Part shown: positions 12,903 through 23,825 of the stretch, piece after piece
Layout of the letters: every line of letters starts with the position of its first letter
How positions within the stretch are numbered: the first letter of the stretch is position 1
Assembly (NCBI GenBank): GCA_030620095.1
Contig: JAUTXW010004693.1
Coordinates: forward strand, 558,001-622,000
DNA: 64,000 bases
Source of the DNA: Kuschelorhynchus macadamiae
Taxonomy: Eukaryota; Arthropoda; Insecta; Coleoptera; Curculionidae
Direction of reading: 5' to 3'
Position numbers and translations under genes: made by a program
The notes under the pieces: generated by a model
Seen by the model: only the letters and a program-made list of their open reading frames with translations
Told to the model about the DNA's origin: nothing
Databases searched by the model: none

Positions 12903-14465
12903 TACATCTAAAATTAAGAGTATCAGTTTTATCACATTACTAGAGTACCTACTAGTTTCTAAAATAATAATGACACTTAACGAAGTACTTGTCAATGTCT
13001 TTATTTCATATAATAATTATCATTTAATGTAAAATAGTTCTTATCAAAATTAATTAAATAATTGTAATTAAAAATACGTCTTATTCAAGTGTATTTTTTA
13101 TATCATACAAGCATTCAATTAAGCCAAAAAGAATTAAACTAAGAAGTAAAAAAATCAAAATTCAACACAACTGCTTCCTTAGATATCTGAAGGAATTTCT
13201 GATTTCTTGGGAAAAAGTAATGTGATAAAACGAATACTCTTAATATTAAATGTTGTAAGGAAAATCTTGTATTTCTGCTTGGGATTTATTTCAAAACATA
13301 TTTAATATTTATACGTTTGAGAGAAAATTTTAAACGAGGTATGTTTTTTACACAAAACAACAAATTACATTTTTGAAAACGTGAACCTTATTTATTTTTC
13401 AAGAAAATGTTTTTTCCAATAGTGGCTTTTTCTTCGTATCATGCAAAATGAGACGTTTTTACTCTTACGCAAAATAACATTTTTGTATTTTATTATGTTA
13501 GATTTTGGATAACGCGGACTTTCTTAATTAACATTTCTGACACGAATTACCAAAGGGTTAACAAAAAAAAAATTCTTAAATAAATATGCCAAAATAATCC
13601 CTATATTAAACACAAATAATAATTTCCTATGATGCTCAACTAGTGACCATTCGATTAAGTATAAAAAATCACAGGAAAACATTTTTAAAACCTTAATTAT
13701 TGTTTATAAAGATATTTAATTTTTTACTGGTATTGAATATTGAAGTTACTGATCCCCTCCTAGCAAATATATGCGTGTTTTAAGAACTACATCAAACTTA
13801 CAGTTGACAGTATATACAAAACTAAACTAGTACATATATTTTGAGCTTTTTTTAGTTGCTATATGTATTTGAAATATCAACTAATTAAATACGCTTTATG
13901 TAAGATGGAACAGAAATTGAAACTGATTGCACGCCAATTAACAGGATTAAAAACAATTGATCACAGTGCAAATTCCTTCGTACAGAAAACTAGGACTATG
14001 TTGATCAGTTAATAAGTTTATAACGCTTTTATAATTTAAATACACACATGGAAAAAAGTTAGGGATAATGAAAAAAAGATCCTTTTTGCAAAAAAATATA
14101 TTATTTATAGTTGGAATAATTAAAAATTTGTCTTTATATTATTTCAAAAATGATTTCATGATAATAATACAAAATAAAATTGACTACTGAATAAGATACA
14201 GGGTGAAGTCAACGCATATGTTTTTTAGTGAATTTTTGAAACACCCTGTAGCATAAACTGCCAGCAATTTTTAAACTGTATATCGGTAACTTTGAAGCCT
14301 GATTCTTTAAAAACATTTTGTTTTTTGGATGATCAACGTATCTTTGTTTTTAAAGAAAATACAGCAATATTAGTTTATTATCATTAGCAATGTTTTATCC
14401 GTATTTCTATTATGCCCATAAAAACGGAACATCTAGAATGCTTTGAAATTTGAAGTATCCCGGCT
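12903..14465. other. Non-coding interval
   Basis: Very AT-rich, with no coding region. A pair of facing terminus scraps, ATACAGGGTG (about 14198) and CACCCTGTAG (about 14244), lies only about 45 bp apart and may be a deleted MITE or a footprint. Confidence 0.5.
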
Positions 14466-14735
14466 TGAAATGTCATCACAGATGTCATTAGTATTAATAC
14501 TCACGTAGCTAGGGTTGTGCAAGATCATCTTCAAGAGGTAGGCATTGACACCATAGATTGGCTGCCTCGGAGCCCTTACTTGAACCCCATTGAACATTTA
14601 TGGGATACGATGGGAAGAAGAGTAACCCCAGCTAATTTTAAGCATGCCACGACGCTGTCAAACTGTGATCACCGCAAGAGGTGGGAATACTCGTTATTGA
14701 GTGAAAGTTGTTTAATTTGTTCATATTTATTGTAA
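14466..14735 (+). pseudogene. Tc1-like transposase, C-terminal fragment
   Basis: An open stretch reads HVARVVQDHLQEVGIDTIDW then LPRSPYLNPIEHLWDTMGRR. This is the end of a DD34E transposase of the Tc1 family: the segment before the third catalytic residue and the NPIEHLWD motif that contains the Glu. The usual SPDLNP is SPYLNP. The N-terminal two thirds are missing and no TIR was seen nearby. Confidence 0.75.
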
Positions 14736-14740
14736 ATTTG

Positions 14741-15461
14741 TTAATTTAAAATTAAATTCAATTAAAATGAAGTGTTGGAATTTTTGTTAGATAAAAAACC
14801 TACAGGGATAAAAAACCGTATATTTCCACTAAAAGTAAACATAAAAAGATGAATAAAAAAACAGAATACCTATAAAGGATGGCGCTATAACGTGACTTTT
14901 GCGGCGAACTACTGAACATACCAGTTCTCTCTACAGGGTGTTTTGAATCCTTGGCAAAAATCACAAGTACCTATAACACCGGTTAGCGGTTAGAAAAATA
15001 TCGAACATCAAACTTTTCTTAAATATTACAATATTCGCTAATTTTGATGAGAAGTGTATTAAAAACAAGAATGTTTACACTGTATAAAAGCATTATTAAA
15101 GCTTATTTTAAACTATTTTATAAAGAAAACGTCATGCCGATTTGTTAAAGCAAGAAATGTATTCACAAGGGAAAAATCTTGCTCCTAAGTTAAGCAAATT
15201 ATCCAGGGGCTAGACGAATACCAAAATTACCGCAGAAAGAAACCTGAAAAACCAAGGTCTGGTCAAAAAAGTTCGGAACCTCCTTCTTAAGCATTTACTA
15301 GTGCCACAGAAATAACTTTAACTGTCAAAATAAAAAAAAAATCATGAAGGTCACGTCTGATTAGGAGTAAAGGGGAGAAAGTCAACAACTGAATCCTAAC
15401 TCATTGTTATTAATATTAACTTTTATCAGTACGTGCCTCGTTGTTTTTATTAGGTTTTTTC
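14741..15461. other. Non-coding interval
   Basis: AT-rich with no coding region that I can support. A stretch near 15195-15300 faintly resembles a helix-turn-helix linker but is too weak to call. ACAGGGTGTTTTGAATCC at about 14935 is another transposon-terminus scrap. Confidence 0.5.
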
Positions 15462-16307
15462 CAGGGCTGTAGAAAAGGAGGGAGGTTTAACCCCTCCTCC
15501 GTTGTTTAAGCGAAAATTTAAATAATTAAGGTTTTCTTAAATTGTGCTTCATGAAACCTGTGAAAATGTTATATACACAATTTGATATATGACATGTATT
15601 CTCTGATTAATTTTACACGAAAAAAAAAGTACGGCTTGCTCAAGTCGATAAGTCCAATCCAAAATGTTCGAGTTTATTCTTAGTAAAATTATTAAAGAGT
15701 GCATATTAAAAACAAGTATCAATGCTTAACTGCCGGTAACAATTATTTTTCACACTTGTAATAATTAGGGCTGTAGACCTTACTGTTAAAGAACAACACA
15801 ATTAAAAACTATAAAGCAAACCCAAGTTGTTAATTCCATAAATATAAATTTTAGATTACCGCTTAAATTTGTCGAGCTAAGAGTGCCTTTTTAATGTAAA
15901 ATGAATCAGATAATAAATGCCATATATGGAGTTGCCGAAAATGGCAAGACAAAATAATGTAAAACCGAAAAATGGTAAAACAGTGCATTATGATTAATCT
16001 TTTGCGCGCCACTGGTCGGTAATATATTTACAAGAATGTATCATAAACAATGAATGTCTGTATATTATTTAACTGCACAGAGTTTCATTCCAATATAAGA
16101 AAATACAGGGAAATAACAAAATAATAAAATTAACAGACTGTATCTTAAAAATAAAGCAGTTGTATATAATGTCTTCATCTTATTTTTTGCCAAGGAATAG
16201 CTCATCAAGTGATGACCCATGTTATATAGTTTTCAAAAAAAAATCAATCTCATAACTCTGTATGTTAATTCCAAACCCCCCATCGACAGAGTCTAGCTAC
16301 AGCCCTG
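15462..16307. mobile_element. Probable hAT-type MITE
   Basis: The left end CAGGGCTGTAG (15462) is matched exactly by CTACAGCCCTG ending at 16307. The flanks carry a near 8-bp target duplication: GGTTTTTT (15453-15460) and GGTTCTTT (16308-16315), with one extra C at the left junction. About 850 bp, no transposase inside. The ends and 8-bp duplication style fit hAT. Confidence 0.55.
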
Positions 16308-16496
16308 GGTTCTTTAACCGATTCATCAATGAACGACATACATATTTTTGGAACTTTATAACTATTTTTCAGGACCAGCACGGATCAGTTGAGCTAAAAA
16401 ATATGAACCACCTAAACCTAGATTTCCCTCATTTTCCTCTTACTGCAAATCCTCAATTACAAATCAAACGTAAATACGAAGTGCTTTTAGACAGGA

Positions 16497-17076
16497 GAGT
16501 AGAGGTTACCTCTTTTTAGGATCGTCTGACCTACTACTATAGAAATGACCTTGAGCTGACCAATCAGATGGTACGATCTGTTCAAAAAGCCGTTTGAACC
16601 TGTTTTCCTAAAACAGATCCGTTTCAAAAAGCTTTTTGAAGCTGTTTTTCTAAAACAGCCCCGTTTCAAAAAACCGTTTCAACAGCTGTTTTAATAGCTC
16701 TTGTCATCTGATTGGTCGGATCAAGGTCATTACTAAAGTGGAGGAAGATCACCGATTCCTAAAAGAAGTAAACTCTAATCCGATTTAAAAAAACATATTT
16801 ATACTAATTTGATAATATCCCTTAATCCTCACCCTTCACACCAATCACACCTTTTAAACCATCCGTGTGCCAAAAAGAACTCACGATTTTTTTCCCTTTA
16901 ATTTGATATCGAACTCGACACATGACATTCATCCGATGACGTCAGCTCATCGTGTGGCGTTATTGGTCAGCTCGTAACTACATGATTGGCCAGCTCGTGA
17001 CATCTGATTGGTCAGCTCAAGGTCATTCCTAAAGTGGTGGAAGGTTGGCCGTTCCTAAAGAGGGGTTCCTCTACTC
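16497..17076. mobile_element. MITE with about 75-bp TIRs
   Basis: The left end (GAGTAGAGG, 16497) and the reverse complement of the right end (to 17076) match over about 75 bp, including CTTGAGCTGACCAATCAGAT. Internal copies of the TGATTGGTCAGCTC module recur at about 16699, 16960 and 17003. No coding region; a basic minus-strand frame at 16487-16669 is an artefact of repeated TTTCAAAAAGC units. Confidence 0.7.
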
Positions 17077-17362
17077 AGGTATATATCCAGTAAGTAAAAA
17101 GCTATTTTAATGAATCTCGATTTCTAGTCAATGTTTAAAGATCAGGCGACTAGTCCCAAGAGAGAGTAAAAATTTTGACACACATAATTCTTTCGGGTGA
17201 GGTTCGGATGCATCACTGGCTCCATTGTTGGTTCCACAAATGAATTTGAGTTTGAATAGAGTGTAATTCAATTTGATGATTCTCTGCTGACTGGTACTAA
17301 ATTACAGTGAATCAACTAATTGATAGAAAGTAACTAGAGCCATCTGTATTCTGGAATAAAAA

Positions 17363-17365
<3 letters not shown>

Positions 17366-17460
<95 letters not shown>

Positions 17461-17464
17461 TATA
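17366..17464. repeat. (TA)n microsatellite
   Basis: About 95 bp of TA repeats. Confidence 0.95.
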
Positions 17465-17670
17465 GAAAAGCAAAAATATTTAATGTTATATACCCTCATC
17501 AGGCAGGCTTGTATCCAGGGAGATCTTAAATGCTTAAAGATCATCGATGAGACAATCAAAAACGAAAACGTCTTTCAAAGTAGAAAAATTCCACGGGCTA
17601 AGCATAACACTTAGCGCCACCTATTGGGGCTCCGGAGAGTTCCGGCTGCGACCCACAGAATTTAGGCGTC

Positions 17671-17728
<58 letters not shown>
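17671..17728. repeat. (TA)n microsatellite
   Basis: About 58 bp of TA repeats. Confidence 0.95.
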
Positions 17729-17733
<5 letters not shown>

Positions 17734-17766
17734 CATTTCTTTAACCATATATTTATATGTGTGACC

Positions 17767-18031
17767 TTATTTTCTTGGGTTAGGTTAACAATGAAAACAA
17801 AATTTTTCACATTAAATCAACGTTTCGCTCATTGTGTTGAGCTTTATCAAGATTTTTATTTGAAATCTCCTGATTCCTAAAAAGTTTTTTTTTTACTCAA
17901 AACACAGTAAAAATATTTACATAGACATAAAAATCAACGTTTTATTGGAAAAAAAAACTTTTTAGCTCAAGCTCAACACAATGGGCGTTGATTTAACGTG
18001 AAAAATTTTGTTATCATTGTTAACCGAACCC

Positions 18032-18040
<9 letters not shown>
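17767..18040. repeat. Inverted repeat with hammerhead-like motif
   Basis: Left arm 17767-17850 and right arm about 17960-18040 are inverted copies (shared: CTCAACACAATG and a TTTCACATTAAATCAACG-type block). On the minus strand the left arm reads TTGATAAAGCTC, loop, GAGCGAAACGTT (about 17818-17851), which has the layout of a hammerhead ribozyme: a core box, stem II of 4 bp (GCTC/GAGC) and a GAAAC box. Penelope-like elements (PLEs) are known to carry such ribozymes in their terminal repeats, so this may be a remnant of one. Flanked by TA tracts on both sides. Confidence 0.45.

Positions 18041-18051
<11 letters not shown>

Positions 18052-18102
<51 letters not shown>
18052..18102. repeat. (TA)n microsatellite
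   Basis: About 50 bp of TA repeats following an A-run. Confidence 0.95.
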
Positions 18103-18106
<4 letters not shown>

Positions 18107-18691
18107 TTGAAACGCCAGACCTTTCAAACCAGGGGAGGATGGCAATGCCAAACTGTCGTTTTAAGACCTCTTAGAGGCATTCAATAGTATTCTTCACTAG
18201 GTATCTCATCATTCTAAGGTTAATTGGTAGGCTAAAAGCAGGGGACGATGTCTAATCACAGTCAGGACCCTCGATTTTAAACACTGGGAGCCAGGGATGA
18301 GACTGAGGGATTTTCCCGCTCTTTACCGATCTTCTGGGTCACCCTGTATATGATGCCGGGGACCGTTCAGACTCAATGAGGTGTTGGTATCTTTGTTATG
18401 CTTTGAACTTTAGGTTTCTTTAATAAAATTTGCCCGCACTTTATATTTGAGGTATCCAAGAAACCTGGAGGTCTTCTCTGTAGGTACCGACTTTCAGAGC
18501 AAGCTCTATCTGATGCTGAGGGTCGATTTGGACGTACGAGGTCCACGTTACGTTTATTATTATGCCGCACTGTTTAGAAATGTTTTGTTTCAGCTTCTTA
18601 AACTTCTTATAGTTATTTTTGCATTATAAGGTATTAACCTTATAATGCAAATGGTTTGCAGATTATCTTAATATGTTAATTTTGTAATGTA
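18103..18691. other. Non-coding interval with strong hairpin
   Basis: No gene seen. A perfect 15-bp hairpin lies at 18618-18651 (arm TTTGCATTATAAGGT, loop ATTA). Two weakly similar blocks with a TGATGC..GAGG core lie at about 18350 and 18510. Confidence 0.55.
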
Positions 18692-19234
18692 CAGGGTGTC
18701 CGGATTTGGTTGCAAAAGCAGGGTATCTCGCTTATTTTTAAAGATAGAACCTTGCGGTTTTCATGAACCTGAGCTAATTTTTTGTGAAACTCATGAAGCC
18801 GTAAACAACATTTTCATAGCCTTCTTCGTTTATGAGATACAGGGCGAAATAGAAAATTTTGCATTTTGTTATCGGTTATCCTTTAACTTAACGCAAAGGG
18901 AAAAATTGCTGCTTATGCAGTTTTTTACGCTGGATCCAGTGGCGTAGTCATATTTTTCATTTGAGTTGTTATTTTTTAGATACGACCCAAAGTTGTTTTT
19001 TTAAATTTAAAAGCTCAAAAATATATAATAGTATGGGTCTATTTTAATAAACAACAACAAAAATTCTAATTTTTATAATTATCATCCTAAATTTTACAGT
19101 AGGCCATGCAAAACGATGCCGTTTTCTTTTGTTTTCTTGGAAGCAAATGACATTTCCCAATTTTGTACGCGTATATAAAATATAGCGCTAGTTTTTTGTA
19201 TTTATTTATTGTGTAAAAATATATTTGTATTATT

Positions 19235-20413
19235 ATGGAAGAAAACCAAACTTTCGAACATTATGAAAAGTACGATATGTTAGCTTGTTTTATATTAAGT
19301 AATGAAAATGTTGAAGCGGCTTCTGAGATGTATTTTAACACGCAAATAGTTAATTTTTAGGTATGCTAAAATACTATTGCTTAATTTTTATTTAGATACC
19401 CAGAAAGGAGGCAACCTAATATATCCACTTTTTATCGGATAAAGAAGAATTTACTTAATCACGGATCATTTATCAAACCTCGTACGAAAACATATAATAA
19501 AGAAAATCGGGAGGCTGAGGAGATTACGGTTTTGGCTAATGCAGAAGCTTACCCTACAAACTCTTGTAGGGCCAGGGAAAACAGCATAGGGATTCCAAAA
19601 ACTAGAGTTCAAGAAATTCTAAAAAAGCACAAATACCACCCATACAAATTTAGGCTCGTGCAGCACTTACAGCCAGGGGATGCAGAGCGTCGGGTAGTCT
19701 TCTGCAATTGGTTTCGAGAAAGATGCGATATGGTTAGAGATTTTGAAAGGAAGGTTATATGGTCAGACGAAGCACATTTCAGTAATTCTGATATACTCAA
19801 TAGGCACAATAGTAGATTCTGGTCCCAGGAAAATCAACACCAAATATTTCCCAGAAGACAGCAGGGTAGGTTTGGTCTAAATGTGTCCTGCTTCATAGTA
19901 GGAACACAGATAAAATTTTATATATTTGAGGGAAATCTAACAGCCAATCGCTATATAGAAATTTTAGAGGCAGCTATACCTGAATTACTTGACGATGTTC
20001 CTCTAGCGCAAATTAACGAAATTTATTTTCAACAGGACGGTGCTCCTGCACACAATTCTGGAATGACGAGATTATTTCTGGACAATAATGTTACCAATCA
20101 ATGGATCGGAACAAATGGACCTATAAGATGGCCCCCTAGGTCCCCAGATTTGTCGATTTTAGATTTCTTTCTATGGGGATATCTGGAAAATAGAATTTAC
20201 AAAGACCACTATGATAATGTCCAAGATTTAGGAAATGCAATAAGAGAAAATTTTCGCTATTTACAAAATCATCCCGTTATTTTGCTTAATTCTTATTCTT
20301 GCTTATTCTTGTGTTACATAAATCTAGGTAGGTGGTACTTTTTTGGTGCGAAATTATCAATACATATTTTGATAAATAGATTTAATTGCATATTTATTTT
20401 GATTTATTGTTAG
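19235..20413 (+). CDS. ITm transposase of element B, two exons
   Basis: Catalyses cut-and-paste transposition at TA sites. ATG 19235 opens a helix-turn-helix (DUF4817-like) domain (EKYDMLACFIL). Exon 1 (19235-19341) and exon 2 (19396-20413) sum to 1125 bases, exactly 374 codons plus stop, and join as N-T-Y-P-E-R-R-Q-P, the motif seen unbroken in elements A and G. Catalytic residues: VIWSDEAHFS (about 19757), FQQDGAPAHNS (about 20030) and RSPDLSILDFFLWGYL (about 20140), with 41 residues between the second and third Asp, hence DD41D (rosa/visitor-like by spacing). The last about 45 residues diverge from relatives and are hydrophobic, so the original C-terminus may have been altered. No internal stop or frameshift, unlike every other DD41D copy in the window. 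The alternative without splicing stops at 19358. Confidence 0.75.
19342..19395 (+). other. Probable 54-bp GC-AG intron in element B transposase
   Basis: The segment begins GCAAATAG and ends TTATTTAG. Splicing makes the phase-2 join AC|A (Thr) and restores the conserved YPERRQP reading; the two GT donors nearby (19349, 19361) would not restore the frame. GC-AG introns are a known minor class; a GT-to-GC change in the original donor is equally possible. Confidence 0.6.
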
Positions 20414-20932
20414 GATGTAGATATTGTTAACGACTTTAAATAAAAGGCAGCATTGTTTTGCATGGCCTACTGCAAAATTTGGGATGATAATTATAAAAAT
20501 TAGGATTTTTGTTGTTTATTAAAATAGACCCATACTATTATTTATTTTTGAGAAGCTTTTAAAAGGACAAATCAATTTCTGGACAAATATACAGGGTGTC
20601 CCCTTTAAAAAAACACAACTTTGGGTCATATCTAAAAAATAACAACTCAAATGAAAAATATGACTACGCCACTGGATCCAGCGTAAAAAACTGCATAAGC
20701 AGCAATTTTTCCCTTTCCGTTAAGTTAAAGGATAACCGAGATACGAGGGGGGTCCCAAAATGCAAAATTTTCTGTTTCGCCCTGTAACTCATAAACGAAG
20801 AAGGCTATGAAAATTTTGTTTACGGCCTCATCAGTTTCACAAAAAATTAGCTCAGGTTCGTGAAAACCGCAAGGTTCTATCCTTAAAAATAAGCGAGATA
20901 CCCTGCTTTTGTAACCAAATCCAGACACCCGG

Positions 20933-21754
20933 TTCATTATTTAAATACATAATACACATTTAATTCGTGTAATATTTGCTCTATCTTTTTTTTCCAATTT
21001 GATCAAGGCACTTTAGACCATGTTCTGCCTTCTATGGGACAATTTTAGGGATATTTACACCACAAGATAATTAAACTAGGGCATATGTATAAATCTAGAG
21101 TAATTTAAAAAATATTTCTTCTGGGAGCAACCTTAAGGCTGGCTGACTGGAACAAATACTAGAATAAAAAATCTTACTATAAAATTTAATATATTTTATT
21201 GTGGAAAATCATCACGAGGAACACTGTATATTCAAATTTACATAGTAAAAGAAAAAATACTTAAATGAAGCAGAAATAGTGTATTTAAAAATAAAAACAG
21301 AAAACTAATTAATGTCACTGTGAAACGCAGTTTTTTCCTGACATCACTCACGCGTTAAATTTAACGCGTCTTATTTACTATATTGTAATACCTAACCCAT
21401 ATGTCGAGTCAAAAGATATCAGATATGAAAAAACACGTGAAATTTAACATGTTATTAACACATTACGACCCATAAATATTCTTATCAAGCCATAAAACTT
21501 TAACCTTGACATGTCTAATATCGAGTTAAATTAAAAGTATTGTGTATTTGCCAAAAAAAAGGTGGACGGTGGGTTATAGCCACTGCTCCAGTGAGTTTTA
21601 TTTATTATTCTTTAAGATATTTATACAAAAAAAATTATCTAATTAATGACTACCTTTTTCAAATAATTTTCTTTGACAAACACACGTCTATGATACTCAT
21701 ATCTGTAACTATATAACTAGGCATATTGCAAGACATAAATTAATACAATATATA
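20933..21754. other. Non-coding interval with a 20-bp palindrome
   Basis: AT-rich, no gene. A perfect palindrome, ACGCGTTAAATTTAACGCGT, occupies 21350-21369. Confidence 0.6.
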
Positions 21755-23823
21755 TAAGGGTATCCCAAATCAAATGGCCTATTAGAGGTTTTCTCGACAT
21801 CGAAAAAAACACCCTGATCTTCATTTTAAAAATATTACTGCAGGGTTGCCAGATCACCTTGAACCAGAAATGAACTTTGGGTTTTTAAATATTATCACAT
21901 TTTTGGTTTCTCCATAACAATTTGGAAGTTTGTTTGTGTAACAGATCTATACCTCTTGTACCGTTTTGATAATAAAAATTATTTTTTGAAAATTTGGCAA
22001 CGAACAGGTCTGAATAAAAATATGTTTTTTTTCGTAAAAAATCTAAATGGAAATATGAATAAATTTAACAAAAAATTGACATTATGCATGTCTATTGTAT
22101 CTATCAAAGAAATTTCTGATTTTGCATATGTATATTTAAAAGGAAAAATGAAAATTGTGAAATAAATCCTTTATTACCCACCTAAATAATAAACAAAATT
22201 AAAACTATGCAGTAACACAAATAAATTTAGGTATTTAATAGCTAAATGGTTTGAAATGCCCTCCGTTGGCTCTTAAACACTCATGAATCGTGGTGATAAC
22301 ACGATTATTCTTTCTGATTGCTTCCCCATCTAGAGAAGAGCTGTTTTTATCCTATATTCTAGATCTTCCTTGGTTGTGACCGGTATTCTATACACTATTT
22401 CTTTAATCTTACCCCAGAGATAAAAATCTAGCGGGGTAAAATCTGGAGACCTCGGAGGCCATTTCCATGGACCTTCTCGGCCAATCCATCTGGCTTCAAA
22501 CATGTTGAATAGCATCTGAGGGTGGGCTGGTGATTCATGTAATTGGTAAAAGCAATTTCGGACAGTTCGAAAGGTAGAAAGCAATTTTGTTATCCATTAG
22601 TAAACAGACTACATTAATACTAAACTTATATAGGAAATTTCTTTCTCTGACGAAATGGGGATTTTCGCTACCCAAAAATGAAGATTTCTTCTATTAATTA
22701 TTCGCTGTTTTAAAACCTTGCCTTCATCTGTCCAAATAATATCTTTTAGAAAAATTGGGTTTTCTTGTGAGCGAATCAAAAGCATTTCACAAAATTGGAG
22801 ACGCTTTGGAGGATCATTAGGTTGAAGAGCTTGAAGCACGATCGCTTTGTAATTACGCATATTGTGTTTATGCAAAATTCTGTCAATCAACATACGTGAT
22901 ATACCCCAATAGTTTTCTGCGGAAGCAATTGAAACGTGAGGAAATGCACAAAAGTACGTTTGCCTCATTTTCTTCATTAGCTGTGACATACTAGTTCTCG
23001 GTTCTGGGTGCTCTCACAGCATTATAATTGACAAAATTTGCTTCTATCCCTCTGAACTTTTTTGGAGTCATGGTAACTGAGTTAGGATGAATTTCATTAA
23101 ATTTTCAACAAGTTCTATATACAATTCTTCCACACTCCCCATGAATTTAAAATAAACTTAGACTTTCTGAACTTGAATAATGTAAATTAGCCATTTTATC
23201 GACATAAATACATGCATATTGTCAAATGTATTATAAATTTGATTTAGCCTACTACCAAAAAAGTTTTAATTAAAGAAATTCTTAAATTTCGTCCAAAACT
23301 ATCGAAGATAGATATAAAATCCCCAATTTACAGAAGTAATAAAATACCATTTAAAAATTTTGAATAACCCCTATTTTAATGTTCTATTAAAAACGCATTA
23401 TTTTGTAACCAGACAATTTAAATCTCATATCTTATAATGCTACAACAACCTAATAAGGAACTGTAACAGACATTTCAGATTTTCATTCAAATTGTTTACG
23501 AAAAAAAAAAAAACATATTTATATTCAGACCTGTTTGATGCCAAATTTTCAAATAATTTTTATTGTCAAAACAGCACAAGATAGGTATAGCATGTTACAT
23601 ATAGAACTTCCAAATTATTATGAAGAAACCAAAAATGTAATAATATACAGGGTATTCCATTTAAAAAACCAATGTTCATATCTGGTTCAAGGGGATCCGG
23701 CAACCCTGCATTATCAAAAATACTTTTAAAATGAAGATCAGGGTGTCCCATGGCCACAACCAATGGATATCGTTTTGAGATCTTTAGAAACTTCTAATAG
23801 ACCATTTTATTTGGGATACCCTG
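21755..23823 (-). mobile_element. ITm element C with about 330-bp TIRs
   Basis: The right end (GGGATACCCTG followed by TA at 23824) and the left end (AGGGTATCCCAAATCAAATG from about 21757, preceded by TA) are inverted copies over about 330 bp. The right arm contains an internal ATACAGGGTATTCCATTTAA block (about 23646) that is deleted from the left arm. Encloses a minus-strand transposase pseudogene. Confidence 0.85.
22330..23194 (-). pseudogene. ITm transposase of element C
   Basis: ATG at 23194 opens MANLHYSSSESLSLF then a stop; the reading continues in pieces through RAPRTEN (about 22995). 22989-22609 holds the linker and DIIWTDEGKVLKQ (first Asp). A deletion removes the middle of the catalytic core. 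The next open piece, from 22584, has FYQLHESPAHP, where the second Asp position reads Glu or is shifted, and WPPRSPDFTPLDFYLWG with the third Asp present. Inactive by deletion, stops and loss of the second Asp. Confidence 0.8.
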
Positions 23824-23825
23824 TA

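Larger units (their letters stand above)
18692..20932 (+). mobile_element. ITm element B (DD41D) with very long TIRs, possibly recently active
   Basis: The left end CAGGGTGTCCGGATTTGG (18692, preceded by TA) matches the reverse complement of the right end, which finishes at about 20932 with two changes in the last bases (CCGGGTGTCTGGATTTGG) and TT in place of the expected TA. The TIRs run about 430 bp (18692-19120) and 490 bp (20442-20932). The right arm keeps an internal TACAGGGTGTCCCC block of about 45 bp that the left arm lacks. The only gene inside is the transposase at 19235-20413. Confidence 0.9.

Noticed and set aside
15195..15300. Possible Tc1 helix-turn-helix remnant
   Set aside because: Only a faint resemblance to the RxGSGR linker region, with no neighbouring catalytic motifs in register.
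16487..16669. Basic repetitive minus-strand frame (FRKTASKSF, FRKTGSNGF)
   Set aside because: Product of tandem TTTCAAAAAGC-type units inside the MITE at 16497-17076.
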